From Anaeromyxobacter diazotrophicus (GTDB lineage: Bacteria > Myxococcota > Myxococcia > Myxococcales > Anaeromyxobacteraceae): a DNA stretch of 64,000 nucleotides. The notes beneath the pieces were generated by a model. That model made no database searches. It worked only from the letters and a program-made list of their open reading frames with translations, and had not been told where the DNA came from. This document shows, piece after piece, positions 59,277 through 64,000 of this stretch. A program made the translations under genes and the position numbers. Location: NCBI RefSeq assembly GCF_013340205.1, contig NZ_BJTG01000002.1:186001-250000 (forward strand). Reading direction: 5' to 3'. Position 1 is the stretch's first letter. The number at the start of each line of letters is the position of its first letter.

Positions 59277-59704
59277 GGATGGTGCGGCGCGAGGTGGTAC
59301 AGCATGACGTACACGGCGACCCCGGTCAGCGAGACGTACATCCAGACCGGGAAGGTCACCCGCGCCACGCGGCGGTGCTCGGGGAAGCGCGCGCCGAGCG
59401 AGAGCTGGAGCGTCCGGAGCACCAGCGGGAGGGTCAGCGCGGCGAGCAGGGTGTGGCTCGCCAGCACCGCCAGGTACACCGCCTTGAGCGCGCCACCGCC
59501 GGGGAAGCGGTGGGTCCCGGTGAGCGCGATGCGCGTGAAGTAGCCCGCCAGGAAGAGCACCGAGCTCCCGCAGGCGCCGAGCATGAGCGCCCGGTGCAGC
59601 TCGCGCCGCCCGGCGCGGATGGCGCGCCAGCCGAGGAGGAGCAGCGCCGCGCTGGTGGCGTTCAGCGCGGCGTTCACGGTGGGGAGGGCGGCGGCGACCG
59701 TCAC
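59273..59704 (-). CDS. DUF420 membrane protein
   Basis: Encodes a 143-residue protein of the DUF420 (YozB) family, four or five transmembrane helices, found in many bacteria near cytochrome-oxidase assembly genes. The family's conserved histidines are seen in RRELHRALMLGAC and SHTLLAALTLPLVL, with FPEHRRVARVTFPVWMYVSLTGVAVYVMLYHL at the end. It might bind heme or copper. GTG 59704 overlaps the permease stop and the gene is translationally coupled to its neighbours. Its position in an operon with CtaB supports a role in oxidase maturation. Confidence 0.82.
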   Translation of the reverse strand: MTVAAALPTVNAALNATSAALLLLGWRAIRAGRRELHRALMLGACGSSVLFLAGYFTRIALTGTHRFPGGGALKAVYLAVLASHTLLAALTLPLVLRTLQLSLGARFPEHRRVARVTFPVWMYVSLTGVAVYVMLYHLAPHHP

Positions 59705-60480
59705 CGGCGCCTCCGCGCGGCGGCCACCGCCAGCGCCAGGGCGGCCGCCGCGAAGCCGGCCAGGACGAGGAGGTCGCGCCCCGCCGAGCCGGGCAGGGCG
59801 CCGGGGGCGTCCGGTCCGCCCAGCGCCCGGCGCGCCGCCGAGACGGCGTACGCGACCGGGTTCGCCCGCATCACCGCCGCGAACCCGGGGTGGTCGGGGC
59901 TCGGCGGGAACATCGCGCCCGAGACGACCCACAGCGGCACGAGCAGGGTCATCTGGATGGCGTGGTACCCCTGCACGTTGTCCACCGCCCAGGCCACCGC
60001 GAAGCCGAGCGCGGAGAGCGCCACCGCGCACAGCGCCAGCGCCGCCGCGAGCAGGAGCCAGTTCACCGACCGGACGTGGAACCCGGCGGCGGGCGCGAGG
60101 AGGAGGAAGAGCGCCGCCTGGGACAGCGCCACCGAGGCGGAGCCGAGCGCCTTCCCGGCCACCAGCGCCGCCCGCGACCCGGGCCCGGCCAGGACCGCCT
60201 GGAGGAACCCGGCGTGCCGGTCCTCGATGACGGACACGGTGGTGAAGATGGCCGCGAAGAGCACCACCATCAGCACGACGCCCGGGTAGAAGAACTGGAG
60301 GTAGCCGACGGCGGCGCCGGGCATGCGGAAGGTGCCCGCCATGCCCGAGCCGATGATGAGCCAGAACAGGATGGGCTGCCCGAGCGCGCCGGCGAGCCGC
60401 GACGGCTGGCGGAAGAAGCGGGTGAGGTCGCGCCCCCAGAGCACGCGCGCGGTCGCGAGGTCGTAGCCGAGGGCCGTCAC
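59701..60480 (-). CDS. ABC-2 type transporter permease
   Basis: Encodes a 259-residue ABC-2 permease with six helices. The ABC-2 hallmark FAWAVDNVQGYHAIQMTLLVPLWVVSGAMFPPS lies near residue 165, and the N-terminal coupling part is WGRDLTRFFRQPSRLAGALGQPILFWLIIG. Its start ATG overlaps the ATPase gene's stop (ATGA), so the two form one transporter. Together with CtaB and DUF420 the transporter may export a heme-related or copper-related assembly factor, as has been suggested for similar clusters. Confidence 0.85.
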   Translation of the reverse strand: MTALGYDLATARVLWGRDLTRFFRQPSRLAGALGQPILFWLIIGSGMAGTFRMPGAAVGYLQFFYPGVVLMVVLFAAIFTTVSVIEDRHAGFLQAVLAGPGSRAALVAGKALGSASVALSQAALFLLLAPAAGFHVRSVNWLLLAAALALCAVALSALGFAVAWAVDNVQGYHAIQMTLLVPLWVVSGAMFPPSPDHPGFAAVMRANPVAYAVSAARRALGGPDAPGALPGSAGRDLLVLAGFAAAALALAVAAARRRR

Positions 60481-61445
60481 GCGTCGTCCTCCAGCGCCTC
60501 GCCCGTCAGCGCGAGGAAGGCGTCGGCGAGGCTGGGGCGCCGCAGCGCCACGGCCCGGAACCGCCCGCGCGGGAACGCCTCCACCAGGCGCGGGACGAGC
60601 TCGTGGCCGCGCTCGCGCTCCACCTGCACGCCGTGCGGCCCGGGGCGCGCCTCGAGCCCGAGCCGCTCCCGGATGTCGCGCGCCAGGGCCGCCGGGTCGT
60701 CGGCCTCGATCGTCACCACGTCGCCGGGCACGCGCGCCCGGAGCGCCTCGGGCGTGCCGGTCGCGACCACCCGGCCGCGCGCCAGCACCGCCAGCCGATC
60801 GCAGGCCTCGGCCTCGTCCGGGCGGTGGGTGGTGAGCAGCACGGTCAGCCCCTCGCGCTCGCGCAGCGCGTGCACCGCCTGCCAGGTCTGGCGGAACGCG
60901 GCGGCGTCGAGGCCGGTGGTGGGTTCGTCCATGAGGAGGATGGCCGGGCGGTGCACCAGCGCGCGCCCGAGCTCCAGCCGGCGCCGCATGCCGCCGGAGA
61001 GCTTCCCCGCCTGGTCGGAGGCGCGGTCGGCGAGGCCGGCGGCGGAGAGCAGCTCCCGCGCCCGGTCCCGCGCCTCGCGCCGCCCGAGCCCGAACAGGAG
61101 CCCGCCCAGCGTGAGGTTCTCGAGGGCGGTCAGCTTCGCGTCGAGGCTGGGCGCCTGGAACACCACCCCGAGGCGCGCCCGGAGCGCGCGCGCGCCCGGC
61201 GGCACCTCCTGGCCGTCGAGGCGGATCGCGCCCCCGGAGGGGAGCAGCAGGCCGGTCAGGATGGAGAAGAGGGTGCTCTTCCCGGCGCCGTTCGGGCCGA
61301 GCAGCCCTAGGATCTCGCCCGGCGCGACCTCGAACGAGACGCGGCGCAGCACCTCGCGGTCGCCGTAGCGGAAGGCGAGGTCGCGCACGGCCAGCCGGGG
61401 CGGGGCGGCCGGGCCGGCGGCGGGCCCGGGCGGCCGCGCGGCCAT
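60477..61445 (-). CDS. ABC transporter ATP-binding protein
   Basis: Encodes a 322-residue ABC ATPase. Walker A is GLLGPNGAGKSTLFSILTGLL, the Q-loop LGVVFQAPSLD, the signature KLSGGMRRRLELGRAL, Walker B AILLMDEPTTGLD and the switch histidine LLTTHRPDEAE. A C-terminal extension of about 80 residues follows (VTIEADDPAALARDIRERLGL and ...SLADAFLALTGE), typical of the drug/heme-type DrrA-like subgroup. The start is ATG 61445; an upstream GTG at 61469 is possible and would add eight residues. It pairs with the permease at 59701. Confidence 0.88.
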   Translation of the reverse strand: MAARPPGPAAGPAAPPRLAVRDLAFRYGDREVLRRVSFEVAPGEILGLLGPNGAGKSTLFSILTGLLLPSGGAIRLDGQEVPPGARALRARLGVVFQAPSLDAKLTALENLTLGGLLFGLGRREARDRARELLSAAGLADRASDQAGKLSGGMRRRLELGRALVHRPAILLMDEPTTGLDAAAFRQTWQAVHALREREGLTVLLTTHRPDEAEACDRLAVLARGRVVATGTPEALRARVPGDVVTIEADDPAALARDIRERLGLEARPGPHGVQVERERGHELVPRLVEAFPRGRFRAVALRRPSLADAFLALTGEALEDDA

Positions 61446-61471
61446 GGCGGGGTGGGAGGAGCCGCTCACGC

Positions 61472-62371
61472 TCAGCGCCCGCTCACGAGCAGCGCCGCGA
61501 AGAGGAGCGTGAGGTAGGCGAGCGTGAGGAGGAAGAAGTTGCGCGCCCAGCGGTTCGCCGCGCCCCGCTGCCAGAGGCCGGTGAGCCCGTACCCCGCCAG
61601 CCCGCCGCCGAGCAGCGCCGCCGCCAGGCCGTAGAGCGGCCCCGCCAGCTCGAGCGGCAAGAGGAGGAGCGACACCGGGATGAGGAGCAGGCTCGTCGCC
61701 GCCGCCCAGGTCCGCGTCGCGCGGTCGCCGTGCACCACCGCGAACACCCGCAGCCCTCCGCGCGCGTAGTCCTCCTTGAGGTACATCGAGATGGCGAGGA
61801 AGTGCGGGAGCTGCCAGCAGAAGAGGAGCGCGAAGAGCGCCAGCCCGCCCGCGTCGAGCCGGCCGGTGACCGCGGTCCAGCCCATGAGCGGCGGGATGGC
61901 GCCGGGCACCGCGCCCACGAAGAGCGCCAGCGAGCTGCGCTGCTTCATCGGGGTGTAAAGGACCACGTACGAGAAGAGCGCCAGCGCCGCCAGGCTGGCG
62001 GTGACCCCGTTGGTGAGGAGGGCCAGCGCCGGGAGCGCCAGGCAGGGCAGCCCGAGGCCCACCGCCAGCGCGACCGAGGGATCGAGGCGCCCGGCAGGCA
62101 GCGGCCGATCGCGGGTCCGCCGCATGAGCGCGTCGACGTCGCGCTCGAGGAACTCGTTGAGCGCGTTGGCCGCGCCGACGACCAGCGCCGTGCCGGCGAG
62201 GAGCGCCGCCGCGGTGCGCGCGTCGCGGTGGCCGGGCGCGAGCCAGTACCCGCCGGCGGTGGTGCACAGCACGAGCGACGCGAGCCGCGGCTTGCCCAGC
62301 GCGACGACGTCGCGCGCGACGGCGAGCGGGCTGCGCGGCTGGAGGACCTCGGCGATGGGGACCTGGATCAC
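61472..62371 (-). CDS. ctaB: Protoheme IX farnesyltransferase (heme O synthase)
   Basis: Encodes a 299-residue UbiA-superfamily prenyltransferase with nine helices. The first Asp-rich motif is NALNEFLERDVDALMRRTRDRPLPAG (near residue 90), the second DYARGGLRVFAVVHGD near 215. LPHFLAISMYLKEDYARGG is the CtaB/CyoE hallmark, with YTPMKQR near 140. It converts heme B to heme O for cytochrome oxidases at the cytoplasmic membrane. It heads an operon with the ABC transporter, DUF420 and lipoprotein genes. Start ATG 62371. Confidence 0.93.
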   Translation of the reverse strand: MIQVPIAEVLQPRSPLAVARDVVALGKPRLASLVLCTTAGGYWLAPGHRDARTAAALLAGTALVVGAANALNEFLERDVDALMRRTRDRPLPAGRLDPSVALAVGLGLPCLALPALALLTNGVTASLAALALFSYVVLYTPMKQRSSLALFVGAVPGAIPPLMGWTAVTGRLDAGGLALFALLFCWQLPHFLAISMYLKEDYARGGLRVFAVVHGDRATRTWAAATSLLLIPVSLLLLPLELAGPLYGLAAALLGGGLAGYGLTGLWQRGAANRWARNFFLLTLAYLTLLFAALLVSGR

Positions 62372-62533
62372 GGGGTGGGCCTCGCGTGGGCGGCCCGGAG
62401 GCCGCGCCGGCTGCGGACGGCCCTTCTATTAGGGGGGGAGCGAGCGGGCGGCAACGCGCCGGCGGCCCCTCGGAGGCGAGCGCCCTAAGAGGGCTCTCTC
62501 GTGCGCGGATGGCGCGGGGTAACGCTGGGCGCC

Positions 62534-63196
62534 ATGACGATCCGCACCGCCCTCGCCCTGGCGCTCGCCGCGCTCGGGCCGGCCGCACGCGCCGGAGACG
62601 TGGTGGGCACCGTCACCTTCCAGGGCGCGCCCGCGCCGCTGCCCGCCGCCCCGGTGACGAAGGACGGCGCCACCTGCGGCGCGTCGCAGCCGGACGAGTC
62701 CCTGAAGGTGTCGCCGGCCGGCCGGGTCGCCCTCGCGGTGGTGGAGGTGGAGGGGGCACCCCGCCCGCCGCCCGTCCGGGCGGCGCTCGGGCAGGACCGG
62801 TGCCGGTTCGCCCCGCACGTCCAGGCGGTGCCCGCCGGATCGACGCTGGAGGTGGCGAACGGCGACCCCATCCTGCACAGCGTGCGGGGGTGGGCCGGAC
62901 GGCGCTCGCGCTTCGAGCTGGCGCTCGCCTCGCGCGGGGACCGCGCCGAGGCCGCGCTCGAGCGGCCGGGGGTGATCCAGGTGCGGTGCGACGTGCACGC
63001 CTGGATGATCGCCTACGTGGTGGTGACGGCCGGGCCCGCGGCGGTCTCCGGCGACGACGGCACCTTCGCGGTGCGCGGGGTGCCGCCCGGCGAGTACACG
63101 GTGCGCGCCTGGCACGAGCGCCTGGGCGAGCGGACCCTGCGCGTGACGGTCCCGGCCGAGGGGGCCGCGCGCGCCGACTTCAGCTACGGCCGCTGA
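62534..63196 (+). CDS. Secreted cupredoxin-like/carboxypeptidase-regulatory-like protein
   Basis: Encodes a 220-residue exported protein. The signal peptide is ALALALAALGPAARA. The mature part starts GDVVGTVTFQGAPAPLP, as in methylamine-utilisation-type proteins. A central domain contains candidate copper ligands in a cupredoxin-like spacing (HSVRGW near residue 120 and RCDVHAWMIAYVVV near 160, Cys-x2-His). The C-terminal 50 residues form a carboxypeptidase regulatory-like beta domain (FAVRGVPPGEYTVRAWHERLGE). Start ATG 62534 is preferred over 62501. It is divergent from ctaB and near heme-copper oxidase assembly genes, which fits a copper protein. Confidence 0.75.
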   Translation: MTIRTALALALAALGPAARAGDVVGTVTFQGAPAPLPAAPVTKDGATCGASQPDESLKVSPAGRVALAVVEVEGAPRPPPVRAALGQDRCRFAPHVQAVPAGSTLEVANGDPILHSVRGWAGRRSRFELALASRGDRAEAALERPGVIQVRCDVHAWMIAYVVVTAGPAAVSGDDGTFAVRGVPPGEYTVRAWHERLGERTLRVTVPAEGAARADFSYGR

Positions 63197-63217
63197 CGCG
63201 CGCCGCGGCCGCCGGGC

Positions 63218-63481
63218 TCAAGGCTCCTCGGCCTCGTCGGGCTCCTCGGCGTCGTCCTCGGCCGCGTCCTCGAGATCGGCCGCTTCGACCGACTCGGCGA
63301 CCTCCTCGATCGGCTCCTCCTTCGCCGCGCGGCGCCGCTCGGCGGCGGGCGAGGGCCTGCTGGGCGCGGCGCGCGGGTCGCTGCCGCACTTCGGGCACGC
63401 CGGGTCGGCCTTCTTGAGATCGTAGAACTTCGTGCCGCACTTCCAGCAGACGTGCTTCTGGCCGAGATCCTTCGCGGGCAT
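63218..63481 (-). CDS. FYDLN-acid zinc-ribbon protein
   Basis: Encodes an 87-residue protein. The N-terminal zinc ribbon is [22 protein letters not shown], with FYDLK giving the family name. The rest is a long acidic tail ([19 protein letters not shown]), typical of this conserved deltaproteobacterial and alphaproteobacterial family. Function is unknown; the acidic tail suggests binding to basic proteins or RNA polymerase. Start ATG 63481. Confidence 0.88.
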   Translation of the reverse strand: MPAKDLGQKHVCWKCGTKFYDLKKADPACPKCGSDPRAAPSRPSPAAERRRAAKEEPIEEVAESVEAADLEDAAEDDAEEPDEAEEP

Positions 63482-63572
63482 GGGCTCCTCGTGCGACCTG
63501 GGACCGGCGCTTTATCGCAGGACCGCGGGAAGCGTCAAAGGAAAAGCGGGAGAGCGGTGTTATAGGTCGCGC

Positions 63573-64000
63573 ATGATGGAGGAACGCGACCGGCTGGAGC
63601 GCCGCCTGCTCCGCGCCACCGCCCAGGCGGTGCGCGACTTCGACCTGATCGAGGAGGGCGACCACCTCATGGTCGCCGTCTCCGGGGGGAAGGACAGCTA
63701 CACGCTGCTCCACCTCCTCATGCGCCTGCGCGAGCGCGCCCCGGTGCGCTTCGAGCTCACCGCCGTGAACCTCGACCAGGGGCAGCCCGGCTTCCCGGCG
63801 CACGTCCTGGAGGAGCACTTCCGGGCCGTCGGCGTGCGCTACCGGATGCTCCGCCAGGACACCTACTCCATCGTGAAGCGGCTCGTGCCGGAGGGGAAGA
63901 CCACCTGCCCGGTGTGCTCGCGGCTGCGGCGCGGGATCCTCTACAACACCGCGGTCGAGCTCGGCTGCAACAAGATCGCGCTCGGCCACCACCGCGACGA
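63573..64000 (+). CDS. ttcA: tRNA 2-thiocytidine biosynthesis protein TtcA (cut by window end)
   Basis: The visible 142 residues belong to a TtcA/TtuA-type PP-loop ATPase that thiolates C32 of tRNA. The PP-loop SGGKDS lies near residue 36, the CxxC in [12 protein letters not shown] near residue 109 binds a [4Fe-4S] cluster, and IALGHHRD closes the visible part. The product should extend by about 120 more residues beyond the window. Two ATGs (63573, 63576) are available; the first is used. It is divergent from the FYDLN gene. Confidence 0.9.
   Translation, partial: MMEERDRLERRLLRATAQAVRDFDLIEEGDHLMVAVSGGKDSYTLLHLLMRLRERAPVRFELTAVNLDQGQPGFPAHVLEEHFRAVGVRYRMLRQDTYSIVKRLVPEGKTTCPVCSRLRRGILYNTAVELGCNKIALGHHRD

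Overview
The window is very GC-rich DNA with almost no spacer between genes, strong G/C third-position bias, many GTG starts and frequent 4-nt start/stop overlaps. Gene content (octaheme cytochrome c, polysulfide-reductase-like molybdoenzyme, NtrC-family sigma-54 regulation, unusual hybrid kinases, TPR and beta-propeller lipoproteins, FYDLN-acid zinc ribbon) fits a myxobacterium, most likely Anaeromyxobacter or a close relative. That assignment is inference from content, not a database match.

Layout. 0-4.2 kb: a split LigD-type repair pair (polymerase and ligase as separate, convergent, overlapping genes), a WS/DGAT-type acyltransferase, and two small membrane-protein genes. 4.2-6.8 kb: a long regulatory region, then a porin and a small secreted protein ending in Gly-Cys. 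6.8-12.2 kb: mostly housekeeping or accessory enzymes (HDAC-like deacetylase, rhodanese, zinc alcohol dehydrogenase, an odd zinc-knuckle SDR, a methyltransferase). 12.2-16.5 kb: a second regulatory region, a second Gly-Cys small protein, an octaheme cytochrome c, an ArsR-type regulator, membrane proteins and an FmdE-like protein. 16.6-23.7 kb: a sensor kinase and an RND efflux operon. 24-31 kb: an NtrC-family activator followed by an operon for a PsrABC/PhsABC-type molybdoenzyme with two YeeE/YedE sulfur transporters. 31-38.6 kb: ECF sigma factor, OsmC, DUF302, ChrA, a hybrid kinase with a lone receiver, and NikR. 38.7-41.2 kb: a small ubiquitin-like E2/JAB-E1 operon whose E2 gene is broken by a 17-bp tandem duplication. 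41-50 kb: exonuclease, acyl-CoA ligase, CitE-like lyase, phosphoesterase, HelD-like helicase and an aminotransferase. 50-54.8 kb: a repeat-bearing lipoprotein, a decayed serine recombinase, orphan genes and tRNA-Ala(CGC). 55-64 kb: TPR protein, MCP-like protein, a heme-A/oxidase-assembly-type operon (CtaB, ABC transporter, DUF420), a cupredoxin-like protein, FYDLN zinc ribbon and TtcA, cut by the window end.

The main discovery candidate is a hidden regulon. A 15-bp inverted-repeat motif, GMRAC-N5-GTYKC, occurs in arrays upstream of the porin, the octaheme-cytochrome operon, the activator gene, the RND operon and the molybdoenzyme operon. At three of these promoters, three sites spaced 20-22 bp apart end 61-62 bp before the -24 GG of a sigma-54 promoter. 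The likely regulator is the NtrC-family protein encoded between two of the arrays. Together the genes look like a co-regulated module for respiration of a sulfur- or selenium-type oxyanion: outer-membrane entry (porin), periplasmic electron transfer or reduction (octaheme cytochrome, small Gly-Cys proteins), Tat-exported molybdoenzyme with Fe-S and NrfD subunits, YeeE/YedE transporters and an efflux pump. The substrate is inferred from families only.
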